A program made the translations under genes and the position numbers. A stretch of DNA of 64,000 bases from Triatoma infestans (Eukaryota > Arthropoda > Insecta > Hemiptera > Reduviidae), in contig JAAEAF010000623.1 of NCBI GenBank assembly GCA_011037195.1, positions 62,001 to 126,000 on the forward strand, read 5' to 3'. The first letter of the stretch is position 1. Every line of letters begins with the position of its first letter. Positions 1-10,599 of this stretch are shown here, piece by piece. The notes beneath the pieces were generated by a model that was not told the DNA's origin, did not search any database, and saw nothing but the letters and a program-made list of their open reading frames with translations.

Positions 1-236
1 TTCAGTATCGTCTGTTGGCTGAGCCCTGAAGTTCTGGGAACTTGTTGCAGATGTGGTAGGAATTGTTCGGTTCATTAATTTAGGTGTAAGCGTTTTAGCT
101 ATTTTGTTTGCCTTTTCTTTGATTTTGGCGGCGAGTTAACAATACTGCTGCATCTTTTCTTTGGAATAGATGCTATTGATTCATTGGCCGAGCTAATGGC
201 CTGTTTGTCGTCGGTACGGTCCATGTCAAAGACCAT
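1..236 (-). pseudogene. Partial unknown reading frame, broken, runs off the left edge
   Basis: Reading the minus strand from an ATG at 236, an open frame begins MVFDMDRTDDKQAISSANES and is rich in Ser, Lys and Pro. It stops near 99-101, but a one-base shift around 101-112 restores a frame that stays open to position 1 (it includes PKLMNRTIPTTSATSS). A hydrophilic, low-complexity N-terminus like this fits the start of a LINE ORF1 on the minus strand with its 5' leader to the right, but it could be a host exon or chance. No domain is visible and the rest lies outside the window. The only support is the continuity of the frame across a single indel. Confidence 0.3.
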
Positions 237-1149
237 AAACCCTTGTAATATATGTATATACATATATATATATTATTTAGGTGTTTTACCAATGAATTAA
301 AAATAAAGTTTTAATACTTACTTTTCATAACTGTTAAAAAGTAAGGTAAAAACTATTAATAAATAGTCAAAAGTGGCACAATAAAGTCTCAGTAATTAAA
401 GAAAAATGTAAACTGAACACAGCACAAAAATATAGCGAGTTGTTTACACAATGGCTAAACAGCTGATGGCTATATCAATTAAATTGGAAAATGACTTGTT
501 TACAAACGTTCTTAATTAAGTGGAACAAATTATTATTACAGATGTTGTCTTTATTAACAATTTTTTTTTTTTTTAAAGAAACCCTTGTAATTGTTGTTTG
601 TTAATGAAATGATGTGGTTTGACAAACAAAAGACAATTATATGGTTCAAAAACCATTGTGCGATCTATGTATACTTGAGGGGGAGGGTCACAAGAGTAAT
701 GGAAAACCATTATAACATCCATTCTCTAACAATACATACTTTTCATTCGACACCCAGGACACTTTCATTAAAGAAACGAAGTTGAAGAAGAAGAAGAGGT
801 AATAGAGGGTTGCCTGTTCCAGTTTGTCCGACCTGTCAGAGTAGCACAGCTGTGAGTCAACCTGATGGCAAGCACTTAAGTTCATGTGTTCACTCAATAC
901 TTTCAAGTAAATGAAAGCTTCTGTCTCTTTCTTTTCAATTTGTATTACAAACAAATTCAATTCAAGAAAACTAAGAATTAAAAATAAGGTTATTTAATAT
1001 TATAACCTTTTCACGCTTCTTGTTTACATACACTGGGGAATGTATTACAATGAGTTTGCGCAATCCAGCCATTTAAACACATGTTGCTTTGTTTTTGCTC
1101 TGCCATATTATTGATTCAATTATTTTATCTTACTACTACTGTAAAAGCA
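237..1149. other. AT-rich stretch without a recognisable gene
   Basis: It holds a short TA-rich tract (about 250-275), a T run near 560-573 and only short chance reading frames. No coding or repeat-family signature was recognised. Confidence 0.5.
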
Positions 1150-2010
1150 AGCATTGCGATCAGGTCCAATTTAGTGTTCGCATGTTTTGAGGTTTCCTGT
1201 GTGTGAAAAACACATTTCTAGCAAACGGCCTGGGTGTATATTTTTTCTTACACATCTTTATCACAATTCAAACTTGTCATTCTGTTTAGACACCTTTACT
1301 GCACCTGACACGAAAGTTTTGGATAAAATCCATGAAATGGAAGTGCGACTTTGCTTTTCTTCAGTTTTCCCGATTATCTCGAAAATGGCTCCGACAATTC
1401 TCTTAAAATTTCTTATACTGTCTACAACATAAATAACTATCAGTTTTATTTTGTCAGAAATTCATCATAAGCATTCTTCCAGGAAAATTGTTTGCTATGT
1501 GGGGGAGGTCCTGGCGGGAGAATAACATTAACCTTTCCTCTAATGTACCATTTCAGAACAGTTTATGGTTCTAGCACCTGTATAATATTAATTGGTCGAA
1601 TTGGGCGAATTTTTAGAGAATATTGGTAGAAAATTTAAAGAAACAGGAATTGCGAGTTTACAGAATAGGTTTTGGAGATTTTCATTTTGGAAGGTTCTCA
1701 AAACTGTTGCAATGATTTTCTTCAAACTAGGAATGCTAAGTGCACACGCACATAAATGTATCACTTTTATTCGAATAATTTTTTTTTTGAAAAAATATTT
1801 TTAGAGAGTTCTGCGGAATTTGTGGCTTCAGCGCTGTCTGCTGGACGGCAGTGTAACTACATTCAAATAACTACCTGCCAACGGTGCTAACCAAATGAAG
1901 TAGCCGCAAAATCTCTATATTAGGGCAAAACGAAAATTTGTCAATTTTATAATTGTAGGCATTAACTGCTGTCAGAGAAAGTCCAGTGAGTGTTTCCTAC
2001 AAAATGGTTT
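1150..2010 (+). repeat. CCGGAAGT-family dispersed repeat, copy A
   Basis: A diverged member of the dispersed family described at 57884-58725. Visible blocks in order are: the 'attgcgatc' block (about 1155), a decayed TG tract (about 1200), 'gaagtgcgacttt' (about 1341), 'tctcgaaaatggctcc' (about 1378), 'cttccaggaaaattg' (about 1477), 'ctttcctctaatgtacca' (about 1534), and the second set of blocks from about 1590 on. The right end near 1975-2005 has 'agagaaagt' followed by 'gtgagtgttt', the terminal motif of the family. It is noncoding; short frames inside it are chance. Confidence 0.65.
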
Positions 2011-2925
2011 GTTTCACTTCATCTTAAAATCAGGATGAAATTATGCAAAAAATGCTTTAAGGATTTTCTTTAATTGGCACACGATGTATGCACAGTAATG
2101 CCTCTTCTATAGAAACATTATTCCTTACAAACATTCACACTATAAGAGAAAGTAAAACTTCATATTAGAACGGGAACGAGAAACTGTGGGAACGGGATCG
2201 GTAGATTTCAAGTTTTTGGAAATCTGGGCTTTCAAGTTTCGGGGCTTGATCTGGATTATTATTGGATGTCGCCAAGTTCTGCACTCTAATATTCAAGTGC
2301 TACTTGTTAGATTAAGGCAGCAACTAAACTTTGAGTAAAAATGCCAAGATTGAACAAAATAATTTGCCGCTTTTATAAGTGTGTAATCACAGCAAGATAG
2401 ATATGCGAGTGATTCACATTAGAATTTTCCTTTGGAGCATATCGATAATTTCAAGTATATTTTCAAAGTGAAGAGAATAAAGGAAATCTGAAGGAAATCA
2501 AAGGAAGCTTCAGAATTGAGATTTATACGAATCAATTCCAAAGCAAAGTTTTGAAGATTCAGCAAGTTTACTCAAACAATGAATTCAAGTGGAATTAGCT
2601 GACGTCATCTTTGTCATATTAAGATAATCATGTAAAGGAAACCGTCCGCTCTGATGTAATCCACTAACTACTCGACTGCTCAAATGCTGTTTACCTTGTA
2701 ATATTCAGCTGTGTGACTATGTGGAGGTTCGGGTAATAATAGTATAGTCAAACATTCACAGAATGCAAACAACCGTGACTGAATTACTATTATTACATCG
2801 GAGTGACATACAATTGTCATGTCTGATATGTTTATCACATTGGAAAATTAATAAATTGATGCTTTATTAATTTAATTTAATTAATTTCAATTATATTAAC
2901 TATAACAGCAACAATAATAACGATA

Positions 2926-2978
<53 letters not shown>

Positions 2979-3327
2979 TGGTTCTGGATGGCATGATACA
3001 CCACGTTAAGAATGAATATAAGAAGAGGCATTTTCCAAGGGGAAACACTAAGCCCACTATGGTTATGCATGGCTCTAAACCCACTTACGTATATCTTAGA
3101 TTTGGCTGGATTCAACATTAAAAACGGACAAGATACTCACGTTACTATTCAATTCACATCTGCTGTGTATGGATGACTTGAACTTATACGCTATACTATT
3201 TCAAGTTAGGTGTTTTATAATGTACTCTTTTTCCTCACGACCTTTTAGCAACTTCAAAGCAACTACGAAAGGAATGTTAAACAATTAAAACAATACTACG
3301 AAATCTGCAGACATCGTTGCATATTTA
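2011..3327. other. Noncoding stretch with an AAT microsatellite
   Basis: The only distinct feature is an (AAT)n run at about 2926-2977. Leucine- or isoleucine-rich frames over it are translations of the microsatellite. Otherwise nothing was recognised. Confidence 0.5.
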
Positions 3328-4654
3328 AAGTATATATGTGCACACATGAGCTCATTTCCGGAACTTGCGATCGCTTCCTTCCCACGAAATTGCGCAATCA
3401 TTCCTTATTCCTGCTCGCTTAGCTTTAGATTATAATCATAAGCAATAACTATAAAATCTATTATTAATGGAGTTGATGAGGAGAGAAATTAGGTTTGATT
3501 AATTAGACGAGATGTTAAGACACTGTTATAATATAGCTACAAGTTTACACAAACTGCACTGGACTTGTAATGATTTTATAGAATAAAAGGTGACAGTAGA
3601 GATATGACACGATGCGATGTATGGTTGAATCTGATAGATAGATATCTAGATAGATGTCCTTAGGTAGATTCTCACTGGCTTATATACAGGTAATCCCACT
3701 ATAGCCTGCTTAAGTCAGAGAGTACCAGAGAGGGTCCTCCTCTCTTTTAATTCTCTCTCTTGCCATTACAACGGGCTTGAATAGTAAACACCTGATTAAG
3801 AATGTCAACATCTAAGCCAAACCTGTCCTGACTTACTGATACGGTGAAATATCGTGGACACAGAGTTGGACAATATTCAGCACTTGGTTAGTATAAAGCT
3901 GGTCAAACTACAGAAAACATCATGTGCATTCCATCCACAAATAGAATAGTGCAGGGGTTAGAGTGGAAGGGGTGAAAGCGAACCTGTACACTTAAAGCTG
4001 GCATCATTCCCAAATAAATAATTTGAAAGTTTACTTCTTGGAACGTAAAGAGTCATCACCTTTGTACCGGCTCAAGTGACCAATCTCCTCAACTGAAAGA
4101 AGGACAGCACTCTGTGAGTGTAAAATAAATGAATAGCAAAGCATGGCCTTAAATGGGAACCCCGCATGAATTGATGTTGATAAGGAAGCATCAAATGCAT
4201 GGCTCACTCATGGTGATGTATTCCTTGAAACCAAGGGCTTCATGATAGCGATGTAAGAGTAGGTGATCCATACAAAAAATTGTGCGATATAATGAAAGCG
4301 AGATCTGTAGAGGATGAAAAGTGCTGCAAATGCCACGCCAAGCAAGAAACAATCCAGAAGGGGCTTGTTCAGCGCCGGTTCAAAGTGAATATTTAATAAC
4401 GACAAAATCAGGATGCGCAATATAATCCATCAAGAGACTGCAATGAAATACAAACTTCGGAAACAAAAAGTACCATACCAGAAGTCTAACCCGTGCCCTG
4501 GGCTGGAGTCAAGAGACAGCAGGTTGTACTTTGACACGGGACGGTGTTCACTAACAAAACAGTCCGTTACAATAAACCGAATATTTGCTCTTCATAAAAA
4601 AGAGTGATAAGTCTGCTTTCATATTGATAATGTGATAATACCATTGCGGTGATA
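3328..4654. repeat. 1.3-kb direct repeat, left copy flanking the LINE
   Basis: This segment recurs at 9222-10540 in the same orientation. Both copies start at 'aagtatatatgtgcacac' and end at 'ccattgcggtgata'. The outer ~260 bases on each side are almost identical, while the middle (about 3590-4390) differs from its partner by many one-base insertions and deletions. The left copy abuts the truncated 5' end of the LINE at 4655; the right copy begins directly after the LINE's 3' tail. The repeat itself codes for nothing recognisable. It is either an extraordinarily long target-site duplication or an assembly duplication. Confidence 0.85.
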
Positions 4655-5241
4655 CTGTTAAAAAAACATGCACAAAACTAGAAGAAAGAAATGCTTATTT
4701 AGAGAAAGAAGTGGCCTCTTTAAAACGGCAGTTACGTAAAAACAATTTTTTAATTCATAATGTCCCACTTACAGATAACGAAAATGTATTAGAAAAAGTT
4801 AAAAATGTTCTTAACGATGTTGATATCACAATACCCGATTATGCCATAAATAATTGTTTTCGCTTAGGAAAAGGACCTATACTAATGTCTTTAAATAATT
4901 ATCACATAAAATCTAATATCTTTCAAAGCAAAGACGCTTTAAAGTTAAAAAATATCTCTATTAGCCACGACAGAACACCCGAAGAAAGAGAAGAAGGTAA
5001 AAAGATTCACTCATACATGGTTAAGTTGAAGGATATTGATACAAATGTGTCTTATAAAAAAGGTTTATTTAAGATTAGAGGCGATTTCTATAGACTTAAT
5101 GAAGTTGAGGACCTAATCAAGGACACATCTTATGTTGTTTCAAAAGAAGAACAGATAAGTAAAAAACGCAAGACCGCTGAGAAACTGGATTTATTCAAGT
5201 TTCGGCCAAGAAGTCCTTCAGCAGGGCATGCTTCTTCTTGA
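4655..5241 (+). pseudogene. LINE ORF1 protein, 5'-truncated
   Basis: The frame is open from the truncation point and reads through a heptad-rich coiled-coil stretch (EERNAYLEKE then ASLKRQLRKN) into NNFLIHNVPLTDNEN, the usual entry into the RRM-like nucleic-acid-binding domain of LINE ORF1 proteins. A basic tail (KKRKTAEKL, FRPRSPS) follows. The family role is RNA binding and chaperone activity in the ribonucleoprotein. No ATG exists upstream in frame before the junction with the direct repeat; the GTG at 4711 is an internal Val codon, not a credible start. The stop is TGA at 5239-5241, and ORF2 continues in the same frame. Confidence 0.75.
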
Positions 5242-5418
5242 CCATTTTTTCTTCACCCTAACGATATACACGCAACACAGGCTGAATCCAATACACTCAT
5301 AGATACTAGCACCCACAGTGAAAAAATAAGAGAATTTGGAATTGTATTTTGTAATATTAATGGCTACAAAAACCTTCTTAACTTTAATAATGAATATGAT
5401 ATATTTAGGAAACATCCG

Positions 5419-8400
5419 GTGATATGTCTAGTTGAGACATGGCTTAAGGATGACTTTGTTCCTCCTCCAGGGCTGCGAGATTATGTACCTTATTCTAGTA
5501 ATGCTGTAAAGACGAGTACCAGGGGGAGAGCTAGCGGAGGCCTGGTCACACTGGTCCATAAAGATCTCAACTTCAGTGTCGATCTTTTAGTCTGTAACCG
5601 CTACTGGATATTCATTACCATCAAATTAGGCACTCTTTTAATAACAATAGGGAATATTTACTTTTCTCCTGGATGTGATAGTGATGCATGCTTAGAGGAA
5701 TTACATACCACGCTATCAAACTTGATCACTGAGTTTCCAAATAACTATATAATTTTAAACGGTGATTACAATAGCCATGTGGGCAGCCTAATTGACTTAG
5801 ATGAGGAAATGCTATCGAACTCTAATCTGTATGAAACGAGATTACCTACTCATACTCACATCAACAGACGTGGTAAACTTCTAGTGGAAATTATGGAGTC
5901 CTTAGGATTTATTCTGTGTAACGGCCGTTCATACTCAGATAGACCAGGAAAATATACTTACATATCGACCTCTGGGAGGAGCACAATCGATTTGGTTTGG
6001 ATAAATAGTAGGTGCTTAAACCTATTTAAAGACATGAAAATATCCTTAATTTCCGAGTTACTTGACCATTTAGCTTGTGTTACTGTCTTACAAACTCCAA
6101 TTCAACATTTACCATATTTTAACATAGGTGAAAATCGCAGCATAAACACAGTAATACACTCAAGCTGGGTTGGAAATAAAATCAATACATTTCAGGCAGG
6201 TTTGTCAACTTCCGCCAGAATTTACTTTAACTCTCAGGATAATAATCTTTTATATGATAATTTTATCCAAGCCATGCATGAAAATTTGATTAAGTCTGGA
6301 TTAATAATAAACAAAAAACTCGTATCCCATTCAAGACGTTTACCATTAGCTCAAGCTAAGCATCAGTGGTATGTCCAAGAATGCAGAAATCACAAAAGAG
6401 AGCTTAAAAAAAAGTATAGAGTCTTACAGAAACATAATTTCTCACCAGATGTACTTGATGACTACTGCAAAACTAGAAACAGCTACAGGAAATTAATAAA
6501 TATTAAGAAAACTCAATTTCGTGCTTCAACATTAAAAGACCTTCAGAATGTTAAAAACAATAGACAATTTTGGAAAACGGTAAATATGCTGAAACCATAC
6601 AAACATCACAAAAATGAAATTGCAATGGAGGAGTGGACTAATTACTATCAGTTACTTTTTGGGGGAAAAATTATTCATAAAACGCAGTACTTTTCAGTTA
6701 CTCATCCAACTCTTGAAACTGACATATCTTTATCGGAACTTCAGCATTGTATTCAGTGTTTAAAGAACAACAAATCGCCTGGACTTGATAATGTTGTGTA
6801 TGAAGCATTTAAAAACCTGACCCCACAATGGGAACACTATTTGCTTAACTTATTTAATAACATATTGAACTCTGAAAAACCTCCATCATTTTGGTCCAAA
6901 TCAAAACTCCATCTACTATATAAAAAAGGCCCCAGAAATGATCCTGATAACTACAGAGGAATTTCCTTGTTAAATAACATGGCAAAATTGTTCACCAGCA
7001 TATTAGGAAACAGACTGATGGCATGGGCTGAATCTGAAAACTTACTCCCAGAAGAGCAGGCAGGCTTTAGGGCTTCCAGGGGTTGTGTCGATAATATATT
7101 TACGCTATCGTCAATTATTAGCATTAACTTGAGGAAAGAAGGAAATTATGTTTATGGTATTTTTATTGACCTAAAAAAAGCCTTCGATTCCATTAATCAC
7201 AGCATGCTCTGGGAAAAATTATTTTCTCTGGGTGTCGGAGGGAAAATAATTAGGATAATGAAGGCTCTTTATGATAGTGCCATAATGCAAATTAAAGCTG
7301 GAGCAGAACTATCTGAAGAAATTGGCATCAGTTCAGGCTTGCTGCAAGGGGAAAGCCTTAGCCCGGCTTTGTTTATTATATTCATATCGGATATAATTAC
7401 ATTCTTTCAGGATAATGGGGCAATAGGTATCAGCATTGATAGCAGGCATGAAGTAATTATGCTGCTATTAGCTGACGACATTGTTCTTCTCAGTAACTCT
7501 TGGCAAGATGCGCAGAAGAAACTCAGGATAATGGAAAGGTATTGCTGTCAAAATTCTTTGAGACTAAACCCACATAAGTCAAAAGTGGTTGTATTTCATA
7601 AGTCGCCTAGAATGAAGCAGCTGAAACCCCTCTATTGGCACAGTGAAAAACTAGAGTACACTAAAAGTTATACCTACTTGGGTGTCCCATTTACTTCTTC
7701 AGGTAGATTTAAACAAGCGTCAGTGCATTTCATTCAAAGGTCCTCGGTAGCAAGCGCTAAGGTTATGGAAATTTTAAGAAAAGGCAAAAGTGACACATGG
7801 GAAACAAAAACATCTCTATTCGATGCAATGGTATCCTCAACTTTGCTATATGCTGCCGAAATTTGGAGTCTCCGATACCTTGAAGCAATAGAAGTCGCAC
7901 AGGTGAGATTTCTTAAAAACCTATTTTTATGGCCCAGAAGTACACCAAATTATGTGGTGCGTTTGGAAACTGGCAGATACGCCCTGAGTCTGCAAATACT
8001 TAAAAAAGTGATAAATTTCTGGACAAAGCTCACCCTGCTACCCGCTAACAGGCTTCCAAGACAATGCTTTGATAGGCTTAGACAATTAGATTCGATCTCA
8101 GAAAAGCCAGACTTAAATTTCAACTGGATAACACAAGTGAGGTCAATGACAGCAAGTCTTGGATGTGAGGCAGACTTTTCACGTTTATTTTTCAATGGTC
8201 TCATCGGACGAAAAGAAGATCTTGTCGACAAAATGAAAAATAATCTACTCTCCATAGATATCAATAGAGCCCTAAACTCAACCAGCAACCCTATCTACAG
8301 GACAATCAGTAGCTTCAGTATCAATGAACCAGAAAACTATTTGAAATACAAGACAAAGTTAAAAAAATTAAGAATTGTAAGCCGACTCAGAGTATCAAAC

Positions 8401-8709
8401 CCAACATCAATCAATATGTACCTTAACTCTACAGCATATAATCTTCAAGAAAATACAATATGCCCTATCTGTAATGAATTCATAACCAACAGTCTCCAGC
8501 ATCTATTTCTGAAGTGCCTAAAACTCAACGGTTCCAGACAAACATACTTGCAACCATATATACAGGATTCTAATCCACAGACAAATATTGAAAATATTTT
8601 GATTATTGATAATATCGATAAAGTTAACCGAATATTTTTGTTTTTTGTTTATTTAGAAAAAATTGTTACAGATATCATAGCAAACAATAATAACCAACTT
8701 GCGAATTAA
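5419..8709 (+). CDS. LINE ORF2: APE-type endonuclease and reverse transcriptase
   Basis: Pol protein of the LINE; it nicks target DNA and reverse-transcribes the element RNA. Position 5419 is a GTG inside an open frame that actually extends back to 5242 directly after the ORF1 stop and carries the endonuclease N-terminus (FGIVFCNINGYKN). Endonuclease motifs: VETWL (residue ~5 from 5419), GDYNSHVG (~114) and LLDHLACV (~213). The RT spans about 490-760: LYKKGPRNDPDNYRGISL, FIDLKKAFDS, GLLQGESLSP and the catalytic LLADDIVLL (LADD rather than the common YADD). A C-terminal CX2CX9HX4C motif (CPICNE...HLFLKC) lies at about 1014-1032. There are no internal stops. No host-type promoter is visible, as expected for a 5'-truncated copy. 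Confidence 0.9.
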   Translation: MICLVETWLKDDFVPPPGLRDYVPYSSNAVKTSTRGRASGGLVTLVHKDLNFSVDLLVCNRYWIFITIKLGTLLITIGNIYFSPGCDSDACLEELHTTLSNLITEFPNNYIILNGDYNSHVGSLIDLDEEMLSNSNLYETRLPTHTHINRRGKLLVEIMESLGFILCNGRSYSDRPGKYTYISTSGRSTIDLVWINSRCLNLFKDMKISLISELLDHLACVTVLQTPIQHLPYFNIGENRSINTVIHSSWVGNKINTFQAGLSTSARIYFNSQDNNLLYDNFIQAMHENLIKSGLIINKKLVSHSRRLPLAQAKHQWYVQECRNHKRELKKKYRVLQKHNFSPDVLDDYCKTRNSYRKLINIKKTQFRASTLKDLQNVKNNRQFWKTVNMLKPYKHHKNEIAMEEWTNYYQLLFGGKIIHKTQYFSVTHPTLETDISLSELQHCIQCLKNNKSPGLDNVVYEAFKNLTPQWEHYLLNLFNNILNSEKPPSFWSKSKLHLLYKKGPRNDPDNYRGISLLNNMAKLFTSILGNRLMAWAESENLLPEEQAGFRASRGCVDNIFTLSSIISINLRKEGNYVYGIFIDLKKAFDSINHSMLWEKLFSLGVGGKIIRIMKALYDSAIMQIKAGAELSEEIGISSGLLQGESLSPALFIIFISDIITFFQDNGAIGISIDSRHEVIMLLLADDIVLLSNSWQDAQKKLRIMERYCCQNSLRLNPHKSKVVVFHKSPRMKQLKPLYWHSEKLEYTKSYTYLGVPFTSSGRFKQASVHFIQRSSVASAKVMEILRKGKSDTWETKTSLFDAMVSSTLLYAAEIWSLRYLEAIEVAQVRFLKNLFLWPRSTPNYVVRLETGRYALSLQILKKVINFWTKLTLLPANRLPRQCFDRLRQLDSISEKPDLNFNWITQVRSMTASLGCEADFSRLFFNGLIGRKEDLVDKMKNNLLSIDINRALNSTSNPIYRTISSFSINEPENYLKYKTKLKKLRIVSRLRVSNPTSINMYLNSTAYNLQENTICPICNEFITNSLQHLFLKCLKLNGSRQTYLQPYIQDSNPQTNIENILIIDNIDKVNRIFLFFVYLEKIVTDIIANNNNQLAN

Positions 8710-9221
8710 ATTCCTACTTGACATATGGATTCATGGATTCAGTGATCGATTTATGTTTATAGCATTGCAAGTAATTATTTAAATTGAAGTCAAAAACATG
8801 TATTGCTATAAGAGTACTTATTTATAATATATCTGTATCTATTTATTATTTATATTTATTGATTTATGTATTTACTTATATTTGATACTGCCTATATAAT
8901 TCAATTGAATGATTAGATCAACTCGCAATGTAGATGGTTACTTATTTATATTAGAATTAAAATTAAAATTAAAAATATGTATCACTATAAAACTAATCCA
9001 AAGTGAATATTCTCCAGTAATTATTATTATTGTTATAAAGTGAATACTCATAGGAAAAAAAAAAAAAATGGAAAAAAAATGTTCAACTTTAGGTATTATA
9101 GAATGGGAAATTATTAATTAACTAAAGGGCTAACTAGACTCTAGTGAAATACTTATTTTGTAAAAATTGTAATTAATATTTGTACAGAATTATTTCTTAA
9201 CAAATAAATATTCATTCATTC
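8710..9221 (+). other. LINE 3' UTR and ATTC tail
   Basis: AT-rich, with no frame. It contains a run of A near 9054-9068 and ends with 'aacaaataaatattcattcattc', giving a 3' tail of tandem ATTC units immediately before the right 1.3-kb repeat. Confidence 0.75.
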
Positions 9222-10540
9222 AAGTATATATGTGCACACATGAGCTCATTTCCGGAACTTGCGATCGCTTCCTTCCCACGAAATTGCGCAATCATTCCTT
9301 ATTCCTGCTAGCTTAGCTTTAGATTATAATCATAAGCAATAACTATAAAATCTATTATTAATGGAGTTGATGAGGAGAGAAATTAGGTTTGATTAATTAG
9401 ACGAGATGTTAAGACACTGTTATAATATAGCTACAAGTTTACACAAACTGCACTGGACTTGTAATGATTTTATAGAATAAAAGGTGGAGAGTAGAGATAT
9501 GACACGATGCGATGTATGGTTGAATCTGATAGATAGATATCTAGATAGATGTCCTTAGGTAGATTCTCACTGGCTTATATACAGTAATCCCACTATAGCC
9601 GCTTAATCAGAGAGTACCAGAGAGGGTCCTGCCTCTTTTAATTCTCTCTATGCCTTACAACCGGGCTTGAATAGTAAACACCTGATTAAGAAATGTAAAC
9701 ATCTAAAGACAAACCTGTCATGACTTATGATACGGTGAAATATCGTGGACAAGAGTTTGGACAATATTCAGCACCTTGGTTGTATAAAGCTGGGTCAAAC
9801 TACAGAAAAAATCATGTGGCATTACATCCACAAATAGAATAGTGCAGGGGTTAGAGGGAAGGGGTTGAAAGCGAACTGTTTACACTTAAAGGGATCATTC
9901 CCAAATAAATAATTTGAAAGTTACTTCTTGGCACGTAAAGAGTCATCACCTTTGTACCGGCTTAAAGTGACCAATCGCATCAACTGAAAGAAGGACAGCA
10001 CTCTGTTTTGAGTGTAAAATAAATGAATAGCAAAGCCTTGCTTAAATGGGAAACCCGCATGAATTTGATGTTGTAAGGAAGCATCAAATGCATGGCTCAC
10101 TCATGGTATGTATTCTTGAAACAAGGGCTTCATGCTAGCGATGTAAGAGTAGGGATCCATACAAAAAATTGTGCGATATAATGAAAAGCGAGTCTGTAGA
10201 GGATGAAAGTGACTGCAAATGCCACGCCAAGCAAGGAAACAATCAGAGGGCTTGTCAGCGCCGGTTCAAAGGGGAATATTTAATAACGAAAAATCAGGAT
10301 GCGCAATATAATCCATCAAGAGACTGCAATGAAATACAAACTTCGGAAACAAAAAGTACCATACCAGAAGTCTAACCCGTGCCCTGGGCTGGAGTCAAGA
10401 GACAGCAGGTTGTACTTTGACACGGGACGGTGTTCACTAACAAAACAGTCCGTTACAATAAACCGAATATTTGCTCTTCATAAAAAAGAGTGATAAGTCT
10501 GCTTTCATATTGATAATGTGATAATACCATTGCGGTGATA
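9222..10540. repeat. 1.3-kb direct repeat, right copy
   Basis: Partner of 3328-4654. Its first base follows the LINE ATTC tail and its last bases 'cggtgata' precede unique sequence 'ataccaaacacc'. The last ~240 bases match the left copy essentially perfectly, while about 9490-10290 carries scattered one-base indels relative to the left copy, especially in short homopolymers. Confidence 0.85.
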
Positions 10541-10599
10541 ATACCAAACACCGCTTAGATTCATGAGCACGAAAGAGGAGAAAATAAAGAAGATATTGT

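Larger units (their letters stand above)
4655..9221 (+). mobile_element. 5'-truncated non-LTR retrotransposon (LINE)
   Basis: The element runs from a truncated 5' end inside ORF1 (no start codon present) through ORF1, a single TGA, the endonuclease-RT ORF2 and a ~510-base AT-rich 3' UTR, ending in 'aaataaatattcattcattc'. A short tandem ATTC repeat at the 3' end is typical of some non-LTR clades. The protein has an APE-type endonuclease, a reverse transcriptase and a C-terminal CCHC-like motif, which fits the Jockey/CR1/I superfamilies; I cannot assign the clade. The 1.3-kb direct repeats abut both ends exactly. ORF2 is fully open over 1,000+ codons, so the insertion is young or the copy is well preserved. 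Confidence 0.88.

Noticed and set aside
2896..3118. Leucine- and isoleucine-rich reading frames on the minus strand
   Set aside because: They translate an (AAT)n microsatellite and have no protein-like sequence outside it.
4413..4607. A 64-codon frame also found identically at 10299-10493
   Set aside because: Identity is explained by the 1.3-kb direct repeat. The frame is not kept in the indel-rich part, has no domain, and its ATG has no supporting context.
3328..10540. The 1.3-kb repeats as LTRs of an LTR retrotransposon
   Set aside because: No TG...CA ends, PBS or polypurine tract, and the enclosed element is a non-LTR type with its own 3' tail.
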